This document shows positions 13,491 through 21,364 of a stretch of 34,135 nucleotides of DNA, piece by piece. The notes under the pieces were generated by a model that saw nothing but the letters and a program-made list of their open reading frames with translations, did no database searches and had not been told where the DNA came from. The DNA is taken from the NCBI GenBank assembly GCA_910584525.1, contig CAJUAT010000027.1, positions 1 through 34,135 of the forward strand, written 5' to 3'. Numbering within the stretch: the stretch's first letter is position 1; each line of letters begins with the position of its first letter. This stretch comes from an uncultured Muribaculaceae bacterium. GTDB lineage: Bacteria; Bacteroidota; Bacteroidia; Bacteroidales; Muribaculaceae. Made by a program: the position numbers and the translations under genes.

Positions 13491-15080
13491 CTAACTGTGA
13501 AGTAGCGACGACAGAAGCGGAAACAGATCCTCCTCGCTGTCGCGGCCGAGAGTCTTGCGCAGTCGCCATTTAGCCTGGCGCACGCTCTCCGGCCGCACGT
13601 TCATCAGCTCGGCTATCTCCTTGGTGCTCAACCCTATGGCGATATAGCCGGCAAGACGCAGCGCCGTATCGCTGATGCGCGGCGACATCTCCCGTAGTCT
13701 GCTGATAAACAGCGGATATTGCTTCGAGAAAAGAGTCAGGAAATTGTCGGTGCCTATTTCCGTAGGCAGCCCGCGCCTGTCGGCATCGAGCTGCAGGGCT
13801 ATCCGGCGGCGCTCCGTCTCTTCCCGCATACTCTCCACTTCCTTACGCGCCTCTCCCGTCTTAAGCCACCAACGCCGTACCAGCAGCAGCCCGGCAAGCG
13901 CACAAACTCCCGCAAGCCCTGCGGCCAACCATAACATCATTCTCGTTTTCTTCTTTTCCGCCTCGATATTGCGGTCTGTCTCGTCAATGGCCCGCGCAAG
14001 CTCCATACCCGCGACATTGTCGCTGCGCAAAAGCACATTCAGCGAATCGGCCGCAAGAGCATAGGCCCGGTATGCAGCCTCGCTCTCGGCCAGTGTTCCG
14101 CACATCTCGCGCGCCCGCGCAATCCCTTTGAGACTCTTTACCCGCAGTTCACCGGGTCCCAGTTCCGGCAACACCTTCGCCAGACTGTCGCTCCATCTTC
14201 GTGCCCAGAAGCAGTCTTGTCTGGCCAAAGCCTCCTCTCCCATATAGAAATATACCTTGGGAAGGAGGTCGGCTCGGTCGCCATAACGCGAAATGCTTCT
14301 GTAAGCGGCGTGGAGGGCCGCGCTGTCGCCGGCGAGATTATGTATGTTGAGGTTTACCAGCTGACAATTCACCGGCTCGCGCATATACCCAGTGTCGGCC
14401 CGAAGCTCACGCAACAGCCCCACAGCCTCTCGGTCGCGCCCCATGTCGGAGAGTATGGCCGCGCGGTTCATCTTATCGTCAAGCTCCGCCATCACAGGGT
14501 CGATGCGACGGTTGCAATCCGTGATCAGCCCCAGATAATACAGCGCCCGCTCGTGAAGCCCTGCATCACGCATAAGTTCCATAAGCTCCCGGTTCACGTT
14601 ATAGAGCATCTGCCAATCGTTGCGGCCCTTGAAATATTCCGCCTGCGAGAGTTTGCGCGAATACCATTCCTGCGCCGAATAGTCGGCTCTCTCCTCCCTG
14701 CGCCATTCCAGCAATCTGCCGATATACTCCCTTGTGGCACCTGTAGCCACATTATAGGCAGAATCCAGCAGGGCCTGCCCCTCGGTTTTTCGGTTGCTGC
14801 GTATCTCTATGCGGCCATGCCAGTAAAGCAGCCGGCTTTCTGCCTCCCGGCTATCCCCAGGCGTCATGGCCACTCTCCTGTAACGCCTCATGAGCGCCAT
14901 CGTGGAATCAGGGCCCGAACCATTCTGAAAACTCAGTTCTATTTCCCCGGTAAGCGAGTCGGCGACGGGTGAGGTTGTCGCCCAGCCTGTGGGCGCGACA
15001 AATTCCTCCCCTCGTCGGCAGCCTGATGCCACAGCCAGGAGTAAGAGCCCCAATATGCAATACAGACTATATCTTCTCAT
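13491..15080 (-). CDS. Membrane-tethered TPR regulator with LuxR-type helix-turn-helix
   Basis: A 529-residue protein with a lipoprotein-like signal (C21 in VASGCRRG), a TPR-like helical region at about 60-370 outside the cytoplasmic membrane, one transmembrane helix at about 381-405, a charged coiled coil (EARKEVESMREETERRR) and a C-terminal LuxR/GerE-type DNA-binding domain (DTALRLAGYIAIGLSTKEIAELMNV is cited only by its core GLSTKEIAELM). Confidence 0.
   Translation of the reverse strand: MRRYSLYCILGLLLLAVASGCRRGEEFVAPTGWATTSPVADSLTGEIELSFQNGSGPDSTMALMRRYRRVAMTPGDSREAESRLLYWHGRIEIRSNRKTEGQALLDSAYNVATGATREYIGRLLEWRREERADYSAQEWYSRKLSQAEYFKGRNDWQMLYNVNRELMELMRDAGLHERALYYLGLITDCNRRIDPVMAELDDKMNRAAILSDMGRDREAVGLLRELRADTGYMREPVNCQLVNLNIHNLAGDSAALHAAYRSISRYGDRADLLPKVYFYMGEEALARQDCFWARRWSDSLAKVLPELGPGELRVKSLKGIARAREMCGTLAESEAAYRAYALAADSLNVLLRSDNVAGMELARAIDETDRNIEAEKKKTRMMLWLAAGLAGVCALAGLLLVRRWWLKTGEARKEVESMREETERRRIALQLDADRRGLPTEIGTDNFLTLFSKQYPLFISRLREMSPRISDTALRLAGYIAIGLSTKEIAELMNVRPESVRQAKWRLRKTLGRDSEEDLFPLLSSLLHS
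13491..15080 (-). CDS. Membrane-tethered TPR regulator with LuxR-type helix-turn-helix (use this entry for the gene)
   Basis: This 529-residue protein probably senses something outside the cytoplasm and controls transcription directly from the membrane. A lipoprotein-like signal has C21 in VASGCRRG. A TPR-like helical region covers about 60-370, one transmembrane helix lies at about 381-405, and a charged coiled coil follows (EARKEVESMREETERRR). The C-terminus, about 465-525, is a LuxR/GerE-type helix-turn-helix with the core GLSTKEIAELMNV and RPESVRQAKWRLR. Such architecture is common in Bacteroidales; targets are unknown. It is divergent from the BspA-like gene, the obvious candidate target. 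Another entry with the same coordinates and zero confidence is an incomplete duplicate and should be ignored. Confidence 0.82.
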   Translation of the reverse strand: MRRYSLYCILGLLLLAVASGCRRGEEFVAPTGWATTSPVADSLTGEIELSFQNGSGPDSTMALMRRYRRVAMTPGDSREAESRLLYWHGRIEIRSNRKTEGQALLDSAYNVATGATREYIGRLLEWRREERADYSAQEWYSRKLSQAEYFKGRNDWQMLYNVNRELMELMRDAGLHERALYYLGLITDCNRRIDPVMAELDDKMNRAAILSDMGRDREAVGLLRELRADTGYMREPVNCQLVNLNIHNLAGDSAALHAAYRSISRYGDRADLLPKVYFYMGEEALARQDCFWARRWSDSLAKVLPELGPGELRVKSLKGIARAREMCGTLAESEAAYRAYALAADSLNVLLRSDNVAGMELARAIDETDRNIEAEKKKTRMMLWLAAGLAGVCALAGLLLVRRWWLKTGEARKEVESMREETERRRIALQLDADRRGLPTEIGTDNFLTLFSKQYPLFISRLREMSPRISDTALRLAGYIAIGLSTKEIAELMNVRPESVRQAKWRLRKTLGRDSEEDLFPLLSSLLHS

Positions 15081-15211
15081 TCCGCTGCAAAATTAGCAAA
15101 AGAGAGCAAACAGTAAAAAAGAGGGCGTCTACAAAGTATCTACACCCATGTTATGCGGCTTGTAGACGCTTTCAGATATGCCCCTTTTGCCACTCTGTGC
15201 GCATTGTCTGC

Positions 15212-15219
15212 TAATTTTG
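15212..15219 (+). promoter_or_regulatory. -7 element of the BspA-like gene promoter
   Basis: TAATTTTG at 15212-15219 matches the -7 consensus and lies 33 bases before the start codon. A TTTG at 15186-15189 gives a 22-base spacer, slightly long. A matching TAATTTTG on the minus strand (15095-15088) lies 7 bases before the start of the divergent regulator gene; that one has no clear -33 element. Confidence 0.5.
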
Positions 15220-15252
15220 CCGGCGAAACAACCAATATCATTCTTATATTAT

Positions 15253-17313
15253 ATGCGACTTATCAGTTACGCTACGGCGCTTCTCGCGCTCATGTCGGCG
15301 TTCGCCGCACAAGCCGAGGATGTGACCGCCGGCAACTTCAGGTATGAGATTGTCACGTTTGTGGGCAGCGATGAGTCCGAGGCTGTCATCACGGGACTTG
15401 CCGACGGATTCGAGCCTGCAGGCATGCTCTACTTCCCTACCACTGTCAGCCACGAAGGTAAGGAGGTGAAGGTGACATGCCTCGGATGGTCGAACCATTC
15501 GGGGCATGAGGGCGACATTCCCGTAATCGGAGGTTTCGACAACATTACATCTGTGCGGATTCCGAAGTATATGCGCTCTATCGGACGTATCGAGTTCAAA
15601 AACTGCCATTCAATAGAGGGCTACGAGGTTGAAAGCGGTTCGGAAACGTATACCACCATCAATGGCTCGCTCGTGGAGCTGAGCAAATCCGGCAGCGATA
15701 CTTATAGGCGTCTCTTCAGATATCCCTCGGGAGCCACGGCTACCCAGTTTGTGGTGCCCGCCGACATAGATTTCATCTCGTTCGGTGCCTTTGCCGCCAA
15801 CCGTCATCTGAAGAAAATATTCCTGATAGGCGGTCAGACGCTGCTGGAATGCTGGCAGTACAACAACCGTTCCATCGAAGCTGTCGACTGCACCAACTCT
15901 TCGCAATACAGTACCGACAGCGATGGCGCCATATTATACGGTCCCATCTTCGAGGGCCTGTGCCCCGGGAGGATTTATGGCAAATACACTGTACCGGAAA
16001 GGTGCAAGTTTCTTTCCTCGGGAGCCTTCTGCAGCTCGCAGGTCGAGGAGGTGGTGTTTCCCGCTTCCGTATCCGACCAGGGTGCCGGCGACGACATGTT
16101 TCTTGAGTCGGAGGTCAGAAAAGTCACCTTTCTCGGCGATGCTCCCTCGCGCATATGGCCGGGAGCCTTCATGGGCTGCCGCAATCTGGAATCCATAACG
16201 CTCGGAGCCACCGACGGAGGGGTGCTCGACATTCACACATGCGCATTCAAGGGCTGTGTGTCGCTTCAATCGGTGACGTTCGCCTCCAACACCAAAGACA
16301 TCAGCATCTACACCCGCGCCTTCGAAGGATGCCGCAGTCTGGCTTCTTTCCCGCTCACCTCTTCCATGAAAATCAGGAGCCTCAGCCATCGGGAGTTTGC
16401 CGGCTGCGAGAGTCTCACATCATTCCCCTTCGGCTGCGTGCGCGACATCGACACGCGCCAGGGATATATCTTTGCCGGCAGCGGCCTGAAGACCGTTCAC
16501 TGGCCCTCCGGCTTCAAGTCTGTCCCCCGCGGATGCTTCGCCGACTGCCGTCAGCTCGAAAAGGTATATCTCAAGGATACTACCACCGACCTCTATGAAG
16601 ATGCCTTCGCGCGTTCCGGCATTGTGGGCCTGAACATGATGGGCGTAAACTGGTGGTCGCGCAGCGCCTTCGCCGGTTGCCCATCCCTTATCCGACTCTA
16701 TTTCCCCGACAATGGCGCACAGGTGCGATATCAGACTGTCGACTTCATCACCGACTCGCCACAGATTGTTGTCAACAATCCTAAGATAAGCTGGCTTGAT
16801 GAGCAGGAAGAGTGTCCGGGAGTGGCGTCGCTATATATATCGATGGTCAACGGCGGAGTGACCGTGGGCAATGGCTGGCGCAAGGTATACGTGCCCGGCG
16901 GCGCCGCCGAGCTTTACCGTCAGCTCACTTCCTCAGATGTGGAGGAAATGTTTTCCTATGAGACCGACCCCTCCGGTACATCTGTCCGTATCCAGCCTCT
17001 TGTAGCCGGCGTGAAGATGGCATCTGTGATCATCAACGGCGAGAACGCCACATATTCCGGCGGATGGTACTCTGTCGGCAAAACCTCGGAAGGAGGGTCT
17101 ATGGAGGTGACACTTGACTATACCGTCTTCGGCAATGCCATGACCTCTTCATATTCCGGCATCTACAGCGGCATCAACGGCATTGACGCCGCTGACAGTG
17201 CTGACGACGTCTGGTTCACCCTTTCCGGCCTCCGGCTTCCCGGCAAACCGGTTCAACCAGGCATCTACATCCGCCGTTCCGGCACCATGGCCAAGAAAAC
17301 AACCGTCAGATAA
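15253..17313 (+). CDS. BspA-like leucine-rich-repeat surface protein
   Basis: I start this 686-residue protein at 15253 (MRLISYATALLALMSAFAAQAED), where a clean signal peptide begins; the upstream extension contains no export signal and would precede the -7 element. The body consists of BspA-type LRR_5 repeats of about 23-30 residues with the pattern F.GC.SL.S..F/V, for example AFKGCVSLQSVTF and AFEGCRSLASF. Such proteins commonly act in adhesion or ligand binding at the cell surface. The end, VWFTLSGLRLPGKPVQPGIYIRRSG...KKTTVR, is the Bacteroidales sorting-type tail, consistent with type IX export. It is divergent from the TPR/LuxR regulator, which could control it; it ends in its own terminator. 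Confidence 0.85.
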   Translation: MRLISYATALLALMSAFAAQAEDVTAGNFRYEIVTFVGSDESEAVITGLADGFEPAGMLYFPTTVSHEGKEVKVTCLGWSNHSGHEGDIPVIGGFDNITSVRIPKYMRSIGRIEFKNCHSIEGYEVESGSETYTTINGSLVELSKSGSDTYRRLFRYPSGATATQFVVPADIDFISFGAFAANRHLKKIFLIGGQTLLECWQYNNRSIEAVDCTNSSQYSTDSDGAILYGPIFEGLCPGRIYGKYTVPERCKFLSSGAFCSSQVEEVVFPASVSDQGAGDDMFLESEVRKVTFLGDAPSRIWPGAFMGCRNLESITLGATDGGVLDIHTCAFKGCVSLQSVTFASNTKDISIYTRAFEGCRSLASFPLTSSMKIRSLSHREFAGCESLTSFPFGCVRDIDTRQGYIFAGSGLKTVHWPSGFKSVPRGCFADCRQLEKVYLKDTTTDLYEDAFARSGIVGLNMMGVNWWSRSAFAGCPSLIRLYFPDNGAQVRYQTVDFITDSPQIVVNNPKISWLDEQEECPGVASLYISMVNGGVTVGNGWRKVYVPGGAAELYRQLTSSDVEEMFSYETDPSGTSVRIQPLVAGVKMASVIINGENATYSGGWYSVGKTSEGGSMEVTLDYTVFGNAMTSSYSGIYSGINGIDAADSADDVWFTLSGLRLPGKPVQPGIYIRRSGTMAKKTTVR

Positions 17314-17336
17314 CCGACCTCCCGAGCATGATTTCA

Positions 17337-17363
17337 AGCGATTCCCCACGGAGTCGCTTTTTT
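17337..17363 (+). terminator. Rho-independent terminator after the BspA-like gene
   Basis: AGCGA (17337-17341) and TCC pair with GGA and TCGCT (17354-17358), followed by a run of T to 17363. It begins 24 bases after the stop codon. Confidence 0.85.
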
Positions 17364-17410
17364 CTTTATAAGTCCCTTTTAGTAAAAAATGTGAACAAAT
17401 CTGCCGTCAC

Positions 17411-17433
17411 GTCTCTTGTTTTTATAGAGAGAC
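17411..17433 (+). promoter_or_regulatory. Inverted repeat in the leader of the adenylation operon
   Basis: GTCTCT (17411-17416) and AGAGAC (17428-17433) flank an 11-base AT-rich loop, ending five bases before the start codon at 17439. As RNA it would be a hairpin near the translation start; as DNA it could be an operator. No clear TAnnTTTG promoter is seen in this gap. Confidence 0.35.
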
Positions 17434-17438
17434 ATAAT

Positions 17439-18878
17439 ATGAACATTAAGACTATATACAGCAGATTTGCGCGATGGGTCAAGCTTCAGCCAGACGCTAT
17501 AGCGGTGGTGGAGGATGGCCGGTCGGCCACATATCGTGAGCTTGATGAAATGGCCGATGCCATTATCACCAAGTTCGGCCATCAACCATATCGGGCGATA
17601 GGTCTGGTGATGAGTCATGGCATAGAGGTGACAGCAGCGATGCTCGCCATTCTAAAGAACGGTTCCGCCTATTTGCCCGCAGAACACTCCCTCCCCACGG
17701 AGCGCATCCGGTATATGATGCAGACCGCTGGCGTGGAGTTCGTCATCACTGACGAGTTCTGCCGCCAGCTGCCGAAGCCCGGCCATTTTTCCGACAGATC
17801 CCTTCCCGACGGACCCGCTTATATACTGTATACTTCGGGCACCTCCGGCCGTCCGAAAGGCGTGATTGTCGAGAACCACAGCGTGGTGAACTACGCGGAA
17901 GCCTTTGAAAAAGAATTCAATGTCGGCCCGGGAGATGTGATGCTTCAGTATTCTGTATGCTCCTTCGACATATTTGTGGAAGAGGTGTTCACCACTCTCC
18001 TCAATGGAGCGGCCATAGCCATCCCCTCGAAAGAGATACGTGACGGGAGTCTTGCTGACCTCATGGACTTCTGCAACCGTCACGGTGTGACGGAAATCAG
18101 CGGCTTCCCCTATCTGCTCGCCGACATGAACAGATATAAATGTCATCCCCGCGATTTGCGACTGCTCATAAGCGGTGGAGACGTGATACGCGCCGCATAT
18201 ATCAGCTGGCTCAAAGACCGCGACTTTGTGATATATAACACCTACGGCCCGAGTGAAACCACCGTTTGTGCCACTTATTTCCGCGTCGACAACGCTCTTC
18301 CACTTGACGACGGCACTTATCCCGTAGGAAAGCCTGTCAAAGGCGTGGAGGTGAGGATTCTCGACGAAAACATGCTGGAAACCCCTGACGGTAATGTCGG
18401 GGAAATATGTATTCTTGGCGAAGGCGTTTCCCGGGGATACCTCGGGAATCCTCCAGAAGGGAAAAACTTTGTCACGGATGCCGAAGGGCGCAGGCTTTAC
18501 CGCAGCGGCGACCTCGGTTATCGTCTCCCCGACGGCAACTTAGCTTTTCTGCACCGCAAGGACCGGCAGGTGATGATACTCGGCAGGCGTGTGGAGCCTG
18601 AAGAAGTGGAGAATGTGCTCAACGAATCGCCATGTGTAGAGCGAGGAGTGGTTCGCGCTTTCTATGACGAGCAGGGGCTCGCATATCTTACCGCCTATTT
18701 TGTGCCCTCGCACAAAAACTGCATAATCAGCCGCATAAAGGAGTTTCTTCTCTCTCGGCTCGCCGATTTCATGGTGCCTGAATTCTTTGTAAAAATGGAG
18801 GAGATTCCGCTCACCGCACGCGGAAAGGTCAATGACCGCCTGCTGCCGGTGGTAATGAAAGAAAGGGACAGGCAATGA
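17439..18878 (+). CDS. Stand-alone NRPS-type adenylation enzyme
   Basis: The 479-residue enzyme should activate an amino or carboxylic acid as its adenylate using ATP. Core motifs are in order: A3 LYTSGTSGRPKG (130-141), A4 around FDIFVEEVF with D177, A5 NTYGPSETT (267-275), A7 YRSGD (354-358), A8 RKDRQVMILGRRVEPEE, and A10 with K463 in ARGKVND. D177 aligns with the aspartate that binds the alpha-amine in amino acid adenylation domains, so the substrate is probably an amino acid. No condensation or carrier domain is fused or encoded nearby. I start at 17439; the longer frame runs back through the terminator. Its stop overlaps the GNAT gene by 4 bases. DltA-type enzymes are the closest architectural parallel. 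Confidence 0.85.
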   Translation: MNIKTIYSRFARWVKLQPDAIAVVEDGRSATYRELDEMADAIITKFGHQPYRAIGLVMSHGIEVTAAMLAILKNGSAYLPAEHSLPTERIRYMMQTAGVEFVITDEFCRQLPKPGHFSDRSLPDGPAYILYTSGTSGRPKGVIVENHSVVNYAEAFEKEFNVGPGDVMLQYSVCSFDIFVEEVFTTLLNGAAIAIPSKEIRDGSLADLMDFCNRHGVTEISGFPYLLADMNRYKCHPRDLRLLISGGDVIRAAYISWLKDRDFVIYNTYGPSETTVCATYFRVDNALPLDDGTYPVGKPVKGVEVRILDENMLETPDGNVGEICILGEGVSRGYLGNPPEGKNFVTDAEGRRLYRSGDLGYRLPDGNLAFLHRKDRQVMILGRRVEPEEVENVLNESPCVERGVVRAFYDEQGLAYLTAYFVPSHKNCIISRIKEFLLSRLADFMVPEFFVKMEEIPLTARGKVNDRLLPVVMKERDRQ

Positions 18879-19342
18879 ATGTTGACATAGAGGAAATAAA
18901 GGCGCTGCCCACCTTGATAGCCTGGCGCAAAGAGGTGATAGAGAATGTGTTCGGTATTGTACCGTCAAAGAGGCTCCTCGCGGCCAATCGGGCATATTAC
19001 AGGCAACACATCGCCGACGGGTCGCATATCGCCGTCATGGCTCGCCTGGACAATGAAGATGCCGGTTGCGGAGCCATCTGCATTACCGATGAGCTCCCCT
19101 CTCCCGACAATCCTTCAGGCCGTTGCGCATACCTGATGAATATTTATGTACGCAGCCAATATCGCGGACAGGGAATCGGACATGCTATCGTAAACCGGTT
19201 GATCACGCTGGCCCGACAACTCAACTGCGGCAAAATATGGCTGGAGACTACCCACGACGCCTGCTCTCTGTATCAGAGCGTCGGATTCAGGACTCTCTCT
19301 GGAATTATGAAATATGAATACTCTCAGAATCGCGAATCTTGA
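18875..19342 (+). CDS. GNAT-family N-acyltransferase
   Basis: A 155-residue protein with the GNAT fold: acetyl-CoA binding motif A RGQGIG (97-102) after the strand AYLMNIYV, and the late LYQSVGFR strand-loop. GNAT enzymes move an acyl group from CoA to an amine. The ATGA overlap with the adenylation gene at its start and the 29-base overlap with the esterase gene at its end imply tight coupling. The likely substrate is the amino acid handled by the adenylation enzyme or a derivative, but that is inference. Confidence 0.85.
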   Translation: MNVDIEEIKALPTLIAWRKEVIENVFGIVPSKRLLAANRAYYRQHIADGSHIAVMARLDNEDAGCGAICITDELPSPDNPSGRCAYLMNIYVRSQYRGQGIGHAIVNRLITLARQLNCGKIWLETTHDACSLYQSVGFRTLSGIMKYEYSQNRES

Positions 19343-19988
19343 TATTGCCACCGTCCTGGCATCGGCCGACAAAATATGCTATATTCTGTCGCCGTTTGAC
19401 TCTCTTGATGAATGGATGGTGCATGCGGCGCATAAATTTGGTGTGTCGCTGGCAGTGATTACAGGCATGGACTGGGATGACGACCTCACCCCCTGGAAAG
19501 CCAAAGGAGTTCCGAAGGGATGTCCCGACTTCAAAGGGAATGCCACCTCTTTTCTGTCCACGCTTGTGTCGGATGTGGTGCCGGCCGTGGAACATCAGCT
19601 GGATATTCATCCCGACACGGAGCGGACCCTTACCGGCATTTCCCTGTCAGGCCTCTTCGCCCTCTGGCAATGGATGCTGAATGATACCTTCCGTAACATT
19701 ATCAGCATTTCCGGCTCATTCTGGTATGATGGATTTGTGGAATGGGTCACATCGCAACACATCCCTGACGACAAAGGCAAAGGTTATTTCCTCCTCGGCA
19801 AAGAGGAGGCTCTGACCAATGTGAAGGCTTTCCAGCCCGTAAAGACCGACACAATGGAGATTGTAGACTATCTTCATCGCAATGGACTCGATGTGCTTTT
19901 CGAGCTGGTGCCGGGCAACCACTACCAGTTTGCCATAGAACGTCTCGAAAAAGCCTTCTCCAAGATGTTTCTTGATAAGGGAGTATAA
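19314..19988 (+). CDS. Alpha/beta hydrolase of the esterase D / Fes-like group
   Basis: This 224-residue protein has the nucleophile elbow GISLSG (S110) followed by LFALW, and a C-terminal PGNHYQF with probable catalytic H203. The DLTPWKA...GNATSFLSTLVSDVVPAVE segment is typical of esterase D and enterobactin-esterase-like proteins. There is no signal peptide, so it works in the cytoplasm. As the last gene of the coupled trio it could release, hydrolyse or transfer the acyl product made by the first two. It is 18 bases from the convergent end of the mcrC fragment; no terminator is evident between them. Confidence 0.8.
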   Translation: MNTLRIANLDIATVLASADKICYILSPFDSLDEWMVHAAHKFGVSLAVITGMDWDDDLTPWKAKGVPKGCPDFKGNATSFLSTLVSDVVPAVEHQLDIHPDTERTLTGISLSGLFALWQWMLNDTFRNIISISGSFWYDGFVEWVTSQHIPDDKGKGYFLLGKEEALTNVKAFQPVKTDTMEIVDYLHRNGLDVLFELVPGNHYQFAIERLEKAFSKMFLDKGV

Positions 19989-20006
19989 GATCGCTCTCTA
20001 AATTCG

Positions 20007-20486
20007 TCAGATAACCATTCCTTCGAAGTCATGGAGTATGCCACCGATAATATCGGGGATGGCGCCCACGGCCATCGGTATGCTTATCAGGTCCACCGTA
20101 ATCATGTTATTCTGGAATGGTTGACGAAGCTCCAGCTTTATATCGCGGTAATTCGTTCCGGGATACACGATGATCCCACGCCTCTCTCCTCCTGTACCGA
20201 AAGCTGTATAGGCCACAATTTGATGTAGATCGCCTCGAAACGTTTCCTTCAATTGGCGAATGTCGGAGCTCCTCGTATTGAGCATGTGAGATTTATACTT
20301 GGCGTCGATAGCAATAAAAACATCATTGCCGGTCAACAAAAGATCCGGCTCCAGATAACGCAATCCCCAGGAAACATGCGATGTGTAACGTATCGGGAAA
20401 CGAGGATTGGGAGTCATCTTCAATCTTACTCTCCGGGCCACAGCGCCAAAGATGTGCTGCACATACCGTTCAAACACCGTCGCCAT
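20007..20486 (-). CDS. mcrC: McrC C-terminal nuclease part (separate frame)
   Basis: The 159-residue frame contains the PD-(D/E)xK nuclease of McrC: EPDLLL followed by FIAIDAKYK, with the aspartate and D-A-K residues in place, and the preceding FERYVQHIF that in intact McrC begins this half. It overlaps the upstream frame (20470-21330) by 17 bases in the +1 frame. The in-frame sequence just before its ATG reads INIPGED, which looks like genuine McrC, and then meets a stop. The two frames therefore most probably derive from one gene of about 445 codons. Translation from the internal ATG could still give a working second subunit. Confidence 0.8.
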   Translation of the reverse strand: MATVFERYVQHIFGAVARRVRLKMTPNPRFPIRYTSHVSWGLRYLEPDLLLTGNDVFIAIDAKYKSHMLNTRSSDIRQLKETFRGDLHQIVAYTAFGTGGERRGIIVYPGTNYRDIKLELRQPFQNNMITVDLISIPMAVGAIPDIIGGILHDFEGMVI

Positions 20487-21330
20487 ATCTTCGCCAGGAA
20501 TGTTGATTCATCCGTGAAGCGTCAAGCAGCTCGTTGCATGCCTCTTTAAGCCGCTTGATTTTCGGAGGGTCAAGAGAATTATGGCGATATGTGCGGGGAA
20601 TCTTTTCAGAGTTGTGTTTCGGTAGCGACCTTCCGATATAGTCGAGTGTGCGTTGATATCTGGCCCGTATGTTCGGTGGCACCGAAGAGGAATTGAACTT
20701 ATTAAGAGCATCCGATATCAGAGCCTGTAGGCTGCGCCACTCCCTATGATCAGCTGCTTGAATGCTCAGCCTGTTGGCAAATCTCATTCGGTTCGTCGGA
20801 TCGGCGCTCATTATAGAGTATTCCGTCCAGTCGGTATCTCCCTCGGGTGTGTCGCGCGTCTCTTTGACATCGCGGAATTTGTGCCATGGATTGGCCATGG
20901 CATCTCGATAAGCCTCGAATGCTTGTAGACTCAACAGATAGAAAGGTGGCCTGAATTGTGATGGCCGGTTGAGATCCCAATGTGCATATTCTATTTCTAT
21001 CGAATCGCCAAGCAAAGATATCAATTCTCCGATATTGTCGCCATACCTCATCTCGCATCTCAGATCTGCATATTTCTTGCCGTTGCCGGGCGACCTCAGC
21101 GGTATGCACCCCACATAATTTGACGATATCAGCAATAGACCCGCTTTTCCTTCCCTATAATCTATTCGGCTGTCTATGGCAAGGAATCGCATTGGTGCCG
21201 AGTTTAGTTGCATAAACTTCTGCAGAGCCGCTTCCGGATAACGTTTATCGCGCAGCTTCCACTCCTTTGCCAGAGTTTCCAAGGGTATGAATCGTTCTTC
21301 AAGAACGTGCATAGTTATATCGGAAGCCAT
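20470..21330 (-). CDS. mcrC: McrC N-terminal part (separate frame)
   Basis: The 286-residue frame matches the N-terminal region of McrC, which joins the McrB hexamer and stimulates its NTPase: GLLLISSNYVGCIPL is the first beta-rich part, and LLSLQAFEAYRDAM and RYQRTLDYIGRSLP follow. It has no nuclease residues, because these lie in the overlapping frame at 20007-20486. The frame ends WRRYGDGV, which departs from the family. It lies 34 bases after mcrB. If the frameshift is real, cleavage depends on whether the nuclease half is made separately. Confidence 0.75.
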   Translation of the reverse strand: MASDITMHVLEERFIPLETLAKEWKLRDKRYPEAALQKFMQLNSAPMRFLAIDSRIDYREGKAGLLLISSNYVGCIPLRSPGNGKKYADLRCEMRYGDNIGELISLLGDSIEIEYAHWDLNRPSQFRPPFYLLSLQAFEAYRDAMANPWHKFRDVKETRDTPEGDTDWTEYSIMSADPTNRMRFANRLSIQAADHREWRSLQALISDALNKFNSSSVPPNIRARYQRTLDYIGRSLPKHNSEKIPRTYRHNSLDPPKIKRLKEACNELLDASRMNQHSWRRYGDGV

Positions 21331-21364
21331 AGCCTATAGAATTAGAGCGCTCCTTCGAAAAAAC

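Noticed and set aside
14217..14972. 251-codon plus-strand frame
   Set aside because: It is antisense to the TPR/LuxR regulator and shows no domain.
20470..20490. Programmed +1 frameshift in mcrC at GTT TGA
   Set aside because: It resembles the release-factor-2 signal only loosely, and there is no Shine-Dalgarno-like stimulator; an indel or separate translation is simpler.
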